The notes under the pieces: model-generated
Told to the model about the DNA's origin: nothing
Database searches by the model: none
The model's input: the letters and a program-made list of their open reading frames with translations, nothing else
DNA from: JBOHNM01 sp050730675
GTDB taxonomy: Bacteria; Planctomycetota; Phycisphaerae; Phycisphaerales; UBA1924
Assembly: GCA_050730675.1 (NCBI GenBank)
Contig: JBOHNM010000171.1
Span: 1-7,963, forward strand
Direction: 5' to 3'
DNA length: 7,963 nt
Shown here: in pieces, positions 1-5,589 of the stretch
Position numbering within the stretch: the first letter of the stretch is position 1
How the letters are laid out: each line of letters starts with the position of its first letter
Position numbers and translations under genes: made by a program

Positions 1-1982
1 GGCTTCGTCACGGCATGGAGGCGGCACGTGTCCCGACCGTTGCCGCCGATCACCGTGTCTACGCCGGTGATCCGCTGCGAGAACCCCGCTACCTGGCCGG
101 CGGAGTTGTACAACTGAATCGCGCTGGATTGATACCCGGCGCTCCCCGTGTGGACCCCGCCCGTGAGACCGATCTGGGTCGTCGTCACGCCGTTCCAGAC
201 CCACGCGTCCAGCCCGTTGTAGTCAAACGGATTCGCCCCGATGTAGCGATACGAATATCCAACCACCGATCCGGAGCCGCTCTGGGATGGCACCTCGCTG
301 TGCTGATACCCCGTGCTGTCCGCATGGCCGGCGCCCGTGAGGCCGATCTGCACGGTCGTGGTCCCGTTGAACGCCCAGGCGTCTTGGCCATTGAAGGTGT
401 TCTCGCCGACATAGCGGTTCGAGGTCCCCGTCACCACGCCCCCGGCGTGCTGGTATTGCGGCAGGCTGAACCGATATCCTGCACTGCCGGTGTTCGCCGC
501 GCCAATCAGACCGATCCGCGTGGTGCCAGAGCCGTTCCAAACCCAGGCATCCTGGCCGTTGCCAGTCTCAACTCCGGTGAAGCGGTACGAGTACCCCACC
601 ACCTGCCCGGTCTCGTTCTGGCTCCACAGTTCGCTGGCGCGATACCCCGCGCTGCCCGTGTAGTCCGCGCCGGTGAGGCCCACTTGCGCGATCGTCACAC
701 CGTTCCAAACCCACACATCACGGCCATTCTGCGTTCGCACGCCGACGATGCGATCCGAGCTTCCCGTGATCTGTCCCGCGTCGTTCTGAAAAGCTCCGAA
801 GCTGGCCTGATATCCACCGCTCCCGGTGTAGCCCGCGCCGGTGAACCCAAGCTGTGTGGTGGTCGTCCCGTTCCACACCCACGCGTCGTACCCATTATCG
901 AAGGTCACGGCGCTGAAGCGTTGCGAGTAGCCCACCACATGGCCGGCCGCGTTCTGGTCCCGCAGGTCGCTGTACCGGTACCCCGCGTCGCTCGTGTTGG
1001 CCGCACCGATGAGGCCGATCTGCACGGTCGCGGCCCCTTCATAGGCCCACATATCCCGGCCGTTGCCGGTGCCGTCGCCGGCGTATCGCTCCGAGTACCC
1101 GACCACTTGCCCCGCGGCGTTCTGGCGCATCGGCGCGCTGTACTGAACCCCCGCGATGCCGGTATTGGCCCCGCCGGTAAGGCCGACCTGCGTGGTCGTG
1201 GCTCCGTTCCACACCCATGAGTCATGGCCATTGCTCGCGCCCTCAGGGGTGAGGCGCAGCGACTGCCCCACCACGTGCCCGCTGGCGCTCTGGAACAGCA
1301 ACTCGCTGTACTGATACCCGTCGCTGCTGGCATAGTTCGTGCCGTGCAGGCCGATCTGCCTGGTCACGGTCCCGTCCCACCCCCACGAGTCCCGGCCGTT
1401 GAAATCGAACACGCCGGTGAATCGTTCGGAGTACCCCGCCACCTGCCCCGCGGCGTTCTGGAACGCCAGCTCGCTGACCTGAAATCCACCGCTGCCCGTG
1501 TGGACCCCGCCCCGAAGTCCGATCTGCGTCGTCGCCGCGCCGTTCCACACCCACGCGTCCACGCCGTTGCCGGTGTTCTCGCCCGTGATGCGCTCCGAGT
1601 ATCCCGCCACCTGCCCGGCGGTGTTCTGAAGGCGGTTGAAGCTGAACTGGTAACCCGCGCTGCCCGTGTTGGCCGCGCCTGTGAGGCCGGTCAAGACGCT
1701 CCCACCCATGGCCGGGCTGTAGGCCCATGTGTTGACCCCGTTGGTCGAACTCACACCGGCGTAGCGGGTCGATGAACCTGCCACGAAGCCGTGGGAAGTG
1801 GTCAGCTGGACAGTCGAAGTTTGTAACCCGCTGCCGGCCTCGGTGTGATCGTCGCCGAACAGCCCGATCCGTTGCACCACATAGTGCTGGTAGTCGGGGA
1901 CCCACTGCGCCGCGGCTCGCCCCGCCAGGCCGCAGGCAACAAGCACCGAAACAGCAATTGTTCTTGTGGCCGGCCGCGGCAT
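1..1982 (-). CDS. Exported HAF-like tandem-repeat protein, partial (C-terminus beyond the window)
   Basis: The frame is open from an ATG at 1982 to the window edge, giving about 660 residues with no stop. The ATG follows an in-frame TGA by four codons and has GGAG seven bases upstream. Residues 1-25 look like a signal peptide: arginines at 3 and 7, a hydrophobic core at 9-20, and an AAA/Q cleavage site at 25/26. An alternative is a lipobox, LVAC, at 14-17. The rest is about eleven copies of a 56-58 residue repeat with the pattern QIGLTG, GY(Q/R)xS, QNAAGQVVGYS, NGxDAWVWNG. This resembles the HAF extracellular repeat (HAFLW, LGTLGG, INxxGQVVG) but has DAW for HAF. The glycine-rich, beta-prone repeats suggest propeller blades or a solenoid at the cell surface (inference). 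No enzyme motif is visible, and any C-terminal sorting signal lies outside the window. Overlapping open frames on both strands are by-products of the repeat composition. Confidence 0.85.
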   Translation of the reverse strand, partial: MPRPATRTIAVSVLVACGLAGRAAAQWVPDYQHYVVQRIGLFGDDHTEAGSGLQTSTVQLTTSHGFVAGSSTRYAGVSSTNGVNTWAYSPAMGGSVLTGLTGAANTGSAGYQFSFNRLQNTAGQVAGYSERITGENTGNGVDAWVWNGAATTQIGLRGGVHTGSGGFQVSELAFQNAAGQVAGYSERFTGVFDFNGRDSWGWDGTVTRQIGLHGTNYASSDGYQYSELLFQSASGHVVGQSLRLTPEGASNGHDSWVWNGATTTQVGLTGGANTGIAGVQYSAPMRQNAAGQVVGYSERYAGDGTGNGRDMWAYEGAATVQIGLIGAANTSDAGYRYSDLRDQNAAGHVVGYSQRFSAVTFDNGYDAWVWNGTTTTQLGFTGAGYTGSGGYQASFGAFQNDAGQITGSSDRIVGVRTQNGRDVWVWNGVTIAQVGLTGADYTGSAGYRASELWSQNETGQVVGYSYRFTGVETGNGQDAWVWNGSGTTRIGLIGAANTGSAGYRFSLPQYQHAGGVVTGTSNRYVGENTFNGQDAWAFNGTTTVQIGLTGAGHADSTGYQHSEVPSQSGSGSVVGYSYRYIGANPFDYNGLDAWVWNGVTTTQIGLTGGVHTGSAGYQSSAIQLYNSAGQVAGFSQRITGVDTVIGGNGRDTCRLHAVTK
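30..1872 (-). repeat. 168-bp in-frame tandem repeat array inside the exported protein gene
   Basis: Using the DxWVW codons as anchor, copies occur at about 1724, 1550, 1382, 1214, 1046, 878, 710, 542, 374, 200 and 23. The intervals are 174, then seven of exactly 168, then 174 and 177 bp, so every change in length is a multiple of three. The N-terminal copy begins right after the signal peptide at RIGLFG. The copies differ at many bases, so this is an old, diverged duplication held in length by selection and not a recent slippage array. The longer units carry extra residues in the loop before NGxD, for example NPFDYNGLD and VDTVIGGNGRD. Confidence 0.88.
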
Positions 1983-1989
1983 CGGAGAG

Positions 1990-1993
1990 CTCC
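1990..1993 (-). promoter_or_regulatory. Shine-Dalgarno site fixing the start of the repeat protein
   Basis: GGAG lies seven bases upstream of the ATG at 1982. It selects this frame over two longer overlapping frames that start near 2062-2064. Those encode no repeat motif and no coherent signal peptide. Confidence 0.6.
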
Positions 1994-2205
1994 ATCACTC
2001 TCTCCACCCCACGGAATGAACCCGGGACCGGCGTGGAGTCTACCCGCAGGCCGCCGCTCCACAATGAGAATCCTCAGCGTTTTTGCAACCAGAGAGCTAA
2101 GCTGGGCAAGTCGCTTCCCCGCTCCATCATGCCGCCGCGCACTCCCATTTCCGCCCCCTTCTAGCCAGTTGCGCGCCGCTTATGCCCTTTCCCTAACGAA
2201 GAAAG

Positions 2206-2229
2206 GACCACCAATTGCGCAACGGCGCG
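2206..2229 (+). repeat. Direct repeat, copy 1 (core TTGCGCAA)
   Basis: GACCACCAATTGCGCAACGG is followed by CGCG. It matches the copy at 2316-2339 at 23 of 24 bases, and the similarity extends a few bases upstream with one indel. The core TTGCGCAA (2215-2222) is a perfect 8-bp palindrome, as expected of a dimeric regulator site. A two-copy duplication scar is the other option. Confidence 0.7.
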
Positions 2230-2315
2230 CCCGCGCCCCCTCCACAATCGCAAAAATCACACCATCAATCGGCCTCGGGATTCCCCGATGTTTCTGACAT
2301 CCGCTCCAGAAAAGT

Positions 2316-2339
2316 GACCACGAATTGCGCAACGGCGCG
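2316..2339 (+). repeat. Direct repeat, copy 2 (core TTGCGCAA)
   Basis: This is the second copy, 110 bp downstream of the first and differing at one base (CACG for CACC before AATTGCGCAACGG). It lies 90 bp upstream of the ATG at 2430, a reasonable place for an operator acting on that gene, though nothing else in the sequence shows regulation. Confidence 0.7.
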
Positions 2340-2341
2340 GT

Positions 2342-2361
2342 CCTCCGCCCATGGGTGGAGG
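2342..2361. repeat. 20-bp near-perfect palindrome
   Basis: CCTCCGCCCATGGGTGGAGG is self-complementary throughout except for one G.T pair. It directly follows copy 2 of the direct repeat. It could be a regulator site, or a hairpin in the leader of the gene at 2430. No T-tract follows, so it is not a typical terminator. Confidence 0.5.
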
Positions 2362-2417
2362 CCCGTGTTTGTCGCCTTTTCCCATTTGGCCATTTGGTCC
2401 TTTGGCCATTTCTCCGC

Positions 2418-2422
2418 AGGAG
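2418..2422 (+). promoter_or_regulatory. Shine-Dalgarno site fixing the start at 2430
   Basis: AGGAG stands seven bases before the ATG at 2430. It makes this start preferable to an in-frame TTG at 2325, which lies within the direct repeat and has no ribosome site. Confidence 0.6.
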
Positions 2423-2769
2423 CACCCCCATGCCCCCTCCCCCTCAAGCCGTCACCCCCGAACTCATGCTCGACACCCTCGACACCGGCAAGCTCCGCCT
2501 CCACGATGCCCACTTCCAAGCCATCGCCCTGCTCTTGAAACAAGCCGGCAAGGCCGACGATGAAGGCAACATCGCCGAGTGCCGCCGCTGCTGCACCGCC
2601 ATCCTCAAGTTCGATATCACCTACCCGCCCAAGCACGCCTTCTGGCCGCCCACCGCCACCGACCCCGCCGAACCCGACACCCCCGAGAGTGCCACCACCC
2701 TTCCGGCCAGCGTGCCGCTCTCCTGTGCCACTGCTATGACCAGTACCCCCGAAGCACCCACCGCACCCT

Positions 2770-2790
2770 CCCCTTCCCTGAGGGAAGGGG
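2770..2790. repeat. REP-like perfect inverted repeat inside the proline-rich gene
   Basis: Two perfect 10-base arms, CCCCTTCCCT and AGGGAAGGGG, surround a single G. The flank CCGGGGGTAGGGT follows. The translated form, SPSLREGAGGRV, is familiar from short GC-rich palindromic repeats dispersed through many bacterial genomes (recalled, not searched). It lies in the low-complexity linker and keeps the frame open. Confidence 0.55.
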
Positions 2791-2895
2791 CCGGGGGTAG
2801 GGTTCCCGCGGCTCCGGTTAATCCAGCGCCCGCCGCTATCTCCGTGCCGCTCGCCTGCTCCGCCCCCTCTTCGCCCGGAGGGCGCGCGGCCGTTG

Positions 2896-2937
2896 CCAGG
2901 GCGTGGGGGACAGTGAGCGCAGCGAACCAGCCCCTGG
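2896..2937. repeat. Second palindromic repeat-like block
   Basis: CCAGGG (2896-2901) and CCCTGG (2932-2937) are perfect complements enclosing about 30 bases that include CAGTGAGCGCAGCGAACC. Another CCAGGG occurs near 2970. The phrase GAGCGCAGCGAACC between short arms recalls a dispersed repeat of planctomycete genomes (inference from memory). It is read in frame within the same linker as the block at 2770. Confidence 0.4.
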
Positions 2938-3310
2938 AAAGCTCTGTTGAATCTTCCCCGCTCCCAGGGCGGACGAGCTCCCCGCCCGACCCACTGCCCA
3001 CATCAATCCCCACATCTGAACACACTTCATCACCCACTACTCCCAACTCACAGCTTCCCCCTCCCCCTCCCGCAGCCCCCTACGAACCCACCGGCGAACT
3101 CTGGCCCCCCGGCCTCGACAAGGAAGCCTGGCTGCGAAAATACATGTACCGCGAGCCCTACAAGCCCTACATCCACCGCAACTACCTCCTCACCCTCCTC
3201 ATGGCCATCTCCCTCATCTTCAACTCCTCCCCCTCCTTCGCCGCCTTCCTCTGCGCGCAGTACGTACCCGCCGCCCCGCGGCTCAAGGCGCTGAGGAGCG
3301 GGCTTCACGG

Positions 3311-3331
3311 TTATTCACATATGTGTCCACA
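3311..3331 (+). other. DnaA-box-like pair at the nucleotide-skew switch
   Basis: TTATTCACA (3311-3319) fits the relaxed DnaA-box consensus TTWTNCACA. Three bases later GTGTCCACA (3323-3331) matches TTATCCACA at 7 of 9. Both sit in the only AT-rich patch between the two convergent coding regions, where the plus strand changes from C-rich to G-rich. A perfect 10-bp palindrome, CACATATGTG, spans 3316-3325. There is no cluster of further strong boxes, no large AT-rich unwinding element and no dnaA, dnaN or gidA gene here, so calling this an origin would go beyond the evidence. Confidence 0.25.
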
Positions 3332-3356
3332 CCTACCGGAACATCGCGCAGCTGGA

Positions 3357-3935
3357 TCAGTGCGTCAGGGCCTTGGTGATGGCGTCGATGACCTTCTGCT
3401 CGCCGGGGCTGACTTTGGAGAAGCCGAAGATGCCGCCGCTGGCCTCGGCGACCTTTTTGGCGTTGGCGAGGAGGTCGTCGCGGAAGGTCTTGAGTTCGGC
3501 GGGGGCGAGGTGCGTGCGGAGCTGCTCGGCGTACATCTTCCAAGCCAGGCGGGCGTCTTCGGCGGGGCCGCGATCGAGCCATTCCTTCATGCGGGCGTAG
3601 CCCTGGCTGTCGGGCGGAATGCCGACCTTGACGGCGGCGGCGAGGACGGCGGTGGCCTCGTCCTTGGTCACCTTGCCGTCGGCCCAGGCGAGCTCGACGA
3701 GGGGGAGGAGCTTGAAGGCGGTCATAGTCTCGCCGCGGAGGTTGAGGGCGGCGAGGCGGTCGAGGACGGCTTCGTCGGTGACGCCGCTGGCCTTGCGGAG
3801 TTCTTCCTTGGACATCTTGGCGTCGAAGACCTTTTGGAGCTTAGCGACGAGTTCGGCGTCCCTGGTGCGGAAGTAGGCCTCTTCGAAGGTGTTGCGGCGG
3901 GTGTCGAAGGCGTCGGGTTGCTGGCCGAAGGACAT
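3357..3935 (-). CDS. TerB-like small protein
   Basis: This 192-residue protein is soluble and helix-rich, with no signal peptide or membrane segment. The central stretch LLPLVELAWADGKVTKDEA (residues 77-94) matches the TerB/DjlA-type signature, in which an AWADG turn and following acidic residues lie between helices. TerB-like domains are known from tellurite-resistance and stress proteins, often with metal-binding acidic residues. The N-terminal part (residues 13-35, RRNTFEEAYFRTRDAEL) is charged and helical, and faintly recalls the zeta-type ATPase inhibitor (DUF1476), but this is weak. The ATG at 3935 is chosen over an upstream start at 4028 because GGAG lies nine bases before it and the extension is Arg/Pro/Ala-rich noncoding-like sequence. 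It is transcribed divergently from proA, with 164 bp between starts. Its codons mostly end in C, unlike the G-ending codons of the genes to its right. The biochemical role is unknown. Confidence 0.82.
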   Translation of the reverse strand: MSFGQQPDAFDTRRNTFEEAYFRTRDAELVAKLQKVFDAKMSKEELRKASGVTDEAVLDRLAALNLRGETMTAFKLLPLVELAWADGKVTKDEATAVLAAAVKVGIPPDSQGYARMKEWLDRGPAEDARLAWKMYAEQLRTHLAPAELKTFRDDLLANAKKVAEASGGIFGFSKVSPGEQKVIDAITKALTH

Positions 3936-3944
3936 GATCGCGGT

Positions 3945-3948
3945 CTCC
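3945..3948 (-). promoter_or_regulatory. Shine-Dalgarno site for the TerB-like gene
   Basis: GGAG lies nine bases upstream of the ATG at 3935 and decides the start against the 31-codon longer version. Confidence 0.55.
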
Positions 3949-4087
3949 GTGGTAGCGGCGGCCGGGCGGAGTCGGGTCGCCGGGCGTCTGGTGAGGGGGA
4001 GGGTAGATGCGTGGGCGAGGCGTTGCAACGGAGGACGGAAAGTGGTCGAAAGGGCCGTAGGATCAGACGGTTTCCACCGGCCGAGCG

Positions 4088-4093
4088 AAGGAG
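4088..4093 (+). promoter_or_regulatory. Shine-Dalgarno site of proA
   Basis: AAGGAG lies six bases before the ATG at 4100. It supports this start against a longer overlapping frame in another phase that begins near 3889. Confidence 0.6.
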
Positions 4094-4099
4094 CGTGCG

Positions 4100-5341
4100 A
4101 TGGATGTCGTCGGGCTGTGCCGCGGAGCGAGGGAGGCGTCGCGGGTGGTCTCGACGGCGAGCACCGAGGTGAAGAACCGCGTGCTCTTGGAGTTGGCCGA
4201 CGCGTTGTGGGCGCGGCGCGGGGAGATCGCCGCGGCCAACCAGCGCGACTGCGCCGCGGCAGAAAAGGCAGGGCTGGCGAGCGCGAAGCTGCGGCGCTTG
4301 ACGTTGACCGAGCAGGGCGTGGGGCAGCTTTGCGAGGGCGTGCGGCAGGTGGCGGCGCAGACGGACCCGGTGGGCCAGGTCGTACGGGAGTATCAGGCCG
4401 CCGGCGGGATGCGCGTGCGGCGGGTGCGCTCGCCGCTGGGCGTGGTCTGCATGATCTACGAGGCGCGGCCCGGCGTGACCATCGACGCGTTCGCGCTCTG
4501 CTTCAAGGCCGGCAACGCCTGCATCCTCAAGGGCGGCAAGGAAGCGGCCGAGAGCAACCCATTGCTCGGAGCGATCGCCCGCGAGGTTCTGGATCGCAAC
4601 GGGCTGCCCGCGGCGGCAATGACCGTCTTCGATTCGTCAGACCGCGAGCAACTCCGCACCCTCCTGCAGCAAACCGACTGGGTGGACTTGGTGATCCCGC
4701 GTGGCGGCGAAGAGCTGATCCGATGGGTCGCGGAGCACTCGCGGATCCCGACGGTGCAGCACTATAGGGGTGTTTGCCACATCTATGTTGACGACTCGGC
4801 GGACTTGGACCTGGCCGAAAACGTGTGCGTAACGGCCAAGACGACCGCGCCGGCCACGTGCAACGCGGTGGAGTGCGTGCTGGTGCACGGGTCCGCGGCC
4901 AAGGCGTTTGTGCCGCGGGTGGTGAAAGCGTGGCACGCGGCAGGCGTCGAGGTGCGCGGGGATGAGGACGTCTGTCACCTGGCGCTGGAGGCGAAAGCCG
5001 CGCACGCGGACGATTGGGGGCGGGAATTTTTGGACCTGATCGTCGCCGTGCGGGTGGTGGCGAACATGGACGAGGCGATCGAGTACATCCAGAAGCACAC
5101 GTCCAACCACACCGAGAGCATCCTTACGCGCGATGCGGAAAACGCCGAGCGTTTCTGCCGCGAGGTGCAATCAAGCTGCGTGCTGGTGAACGCCAGCACG
5201 CGGATGAACGACGGGTTTTCGCTTGGGCTGGGGGCGGAGATCGGGATCAGCACGAGCAAGATCCACGCGTACGGGCCGATGGGGCTGGAGGAGCTGACGA
5301 CGGTGCGGTTTGTTTGTGAGGGGAGCGGGCAGGTAAGGTGA
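4100..5341 (+). CDS. proA: Glutamate-5-semialdehyde dehydrogenase (gamma-glutamyl phosphate reductase)
   Basis: ProA carries out the second step of proline synthesis from glutamate: NADPH-dependent reduction of gamma-glutamyl phosphate, made by ProB, to glutamate semialdehyde in the cytoplasm. The protein has 413 residues; family members have about 415-420. The N-terminal NADPH-binding part includes SPLGVVCMIYEARPGVTIDA and KAGNACILKGGKEA. The catalytic region has GVCHIYVDDSADLD and AKTTAPATCNAVE, with the nucleophile Cys254. The C-terminal part has NHTESILTRDAENAERF, VLVNASTRMNDGF, LGLGAEIGIST and HAYGPMGLEELTT, all hallmarks of ProA. All expected regions are present, so it should be active. 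The ATG at 4100 has AAGGAG six bases upstream. No proB lies within the window on either side, so the pathway partner must be elsewhere. No hairpin terminator is evident after the stop. Confidence 0.97.
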   Translation: MDVVGLCRGAREASRVVSTASTEVKNRVLLELADALWARRGEIAAANQRDCAAAEKAGLASAKLRRLTLTEQGVGQLCEGVRQVAAQTDPVGQVVREYQAAGGMRVRRVRSPLGVVCMIYEARPGVTIDAFALCFKAGNACILKGGKEAAESNPLLGAIAREVLDRNGLPAAAMTVFDSSDREQLRTLLQQTDWVDLVIPRGGEELIRWVAEHSRIPTVQHYRGVCHIYVDDSADLDLAENVCVTAKTTAPATCNAVECVLVHGSAAKAFVPRVVKAWHAAGVEVRGDEDVCHLALEAKAAHADDWGREFLDLIVAVRVVANMDEAIEYIQKHTSNHTESILTRDAENAERFCREVQSSCVLVNASTRMNDGFSLGLGAEIGISTSKIHAYGPMGLEELTTVRFVCEGSGQVR

Positions 5342-5360
5342 GGGAAGTAAGAAGTAAGTT

Positions 5361-5387
5361 GAACTCAAAGAACTCAAAGAACTCAAA
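5361..5387 (+). repeat. Three perfect 9-bp tandem repeats
   Basis: GAACTCAAA is repeated three times without mismatch, starting 20 bases after the proA stop, followed by a purine-rich tract (GGGGCGAAGAAGAGGAAGAGG). It is probably a slippage microsatellite in the proA to SPFH intergenic region. No gene depends on it. Confidence 0.8.
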
Positions 5388-5541
5388 GGGGCGAAGAAGA
5401 GGAAGAGGAACGCGAATTGAAAGCGGAATACTGCTCGGCGTGCGGCGGATGAGGCAGGCGGATGGCTGGTGAAATTAGGCCTACCACCGGATCGAAACTG
5501 CCTGTACCATTGTCCGAAGAAGTGTGCGCGCCGGGGTTTGT

Positions 5542-5555
5542 TCGCACGTGTGCGA
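5542..5555. repeat. Short inverted repeat upstream of the SPFH gene
   Basis: TCGCAC and GTGCGA are complementary six-base arms around GT, 35 bases before the ATG at 5590. The position suits an operator for the two-gene unit, but the sequence is too short to assign a regulator. As RNA it would form only a weak hairpin. Confidence 0.3.
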
Positions 5556-5574
5556 GTGACTTCGGCTGAGCTTC

Positions 5575-5580
5575 AGGAGG
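5575..5580 (+). promoter_or_regulatory. Strong Shine-Dalgarno site of the SPFH gene
   Basis: AGGAGG lies nine bases upstream of the ATG at 5590, the strongest ribosome site in the window, consistent with efficient translation of this protein. Confidence 0.6.
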
Positions 5581-5589
5581 ACGGCATCC

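Larger units (their letters stand above)
1983..2429. other. 447-bp divergent intergenic region
   Basis: This lies between two divergent starts (1982 minus, 2430 plus), so it should hold promoters for both. I see no convincing -35/-10 pair. It contains a 24-bp direct repeat (2206-2229 and 2316-2339), a 20-bp near-palindrome (2342-2361), and a loose short repetition of CATTTGG/TTTGGCCATTT at 2383-2411 just before the ribosome site. Short frames here are low-complexity and have no Shine-Dalgarno site. TTG starts of two of them fall inside the direct repeats and are probably accidental. Confidence 0.6.
2430..3300 (+). pseudogene. Unrecognised proline-rich protein gene lacking its own 3' end
   Basis: I do not recognise the family. 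Residues 1-70 look like a folded domain (ELMLDTLDTGKLRLHDAHFQ, then ALLLKQAGKADDEGN and CRRCC). Residues 75-215 are proline/serine/threonine-rich and include two palindromic repeat-like blocks read through in frame. Residues 218-275 look well formed again: a Trp/Tyr-rich stretch (PTGELWPPGLDKEAWLRKYM), then a short hydrophobic segment LLTLLMAISLIF at about 253-264. Codons end overwhelmingly in C up to about 3255, which supports real coding. Beyond that the codon style changes and the same frame continues without a stop to 4172, antisense to the whole TerB-like gene and into proA. That tail has the Gly/Glu-rich composition of an antisense shadow. The native C-terminus therefore seems to have been lost by deletion, rearrangement or a bad join. 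The two other plus frames stop at 3294 and near 3380 without an obvious continuation. The end given is where coding support ends, not a stop codon. Confidence 0.5.

Noticed and set aside
9..30. Micro-inversion explaining the broken last repeat
   Set aside because: Inverting the block between CACG and CGTG gives a sequence only loosely like the repeat and one base out of register, so it is no better than plain divergence.
15..1775. Long plus-strand open frames (15-1220 and 1224-1775)
   Set aside because: They lie antisense to the repeat gene. Their Arg/Pro/Val-rich repetitive translation simply mirrors the 168-bp array, and neither has a ribosome site.
1243..2064. Minus-strand frame of 273 residues overlapping the repeat gene
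   Set aside because: It is a shifted reading of the same repeats (Gly/Arg/His-rich), has no signal peptide or Shine-Dalgarno site, and ends mid-array, while the true frame stays open to the edge.
2055..2090. Promoter for the repeat gene (TTGCAA, 17 bases, then ATTGTG, minus strand)
   Set aside because: The -10 match is poor, and a chance match in 450 bp of intergenic DNA is likely.
2206..2339. CRISPR-like array
   Set aside because: Only two copies with an 86-bp gap, no third unit and no cas gene.
3889..4767. Plus-strand frame of 292 residues over the start of proA
   Set aside because: Arg/Gly-rich out-of-phase reading of proA; the proA frame carries every expected motif and a good ribosome site.
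5342..5589. tRNA or small RNA between proA and the SPFH gene
   Set aside because: I could find no cloverleaf, CCA end or strong terminator hairpin; only the 9-bp tandem repeat and a short inverted repeat stand out.
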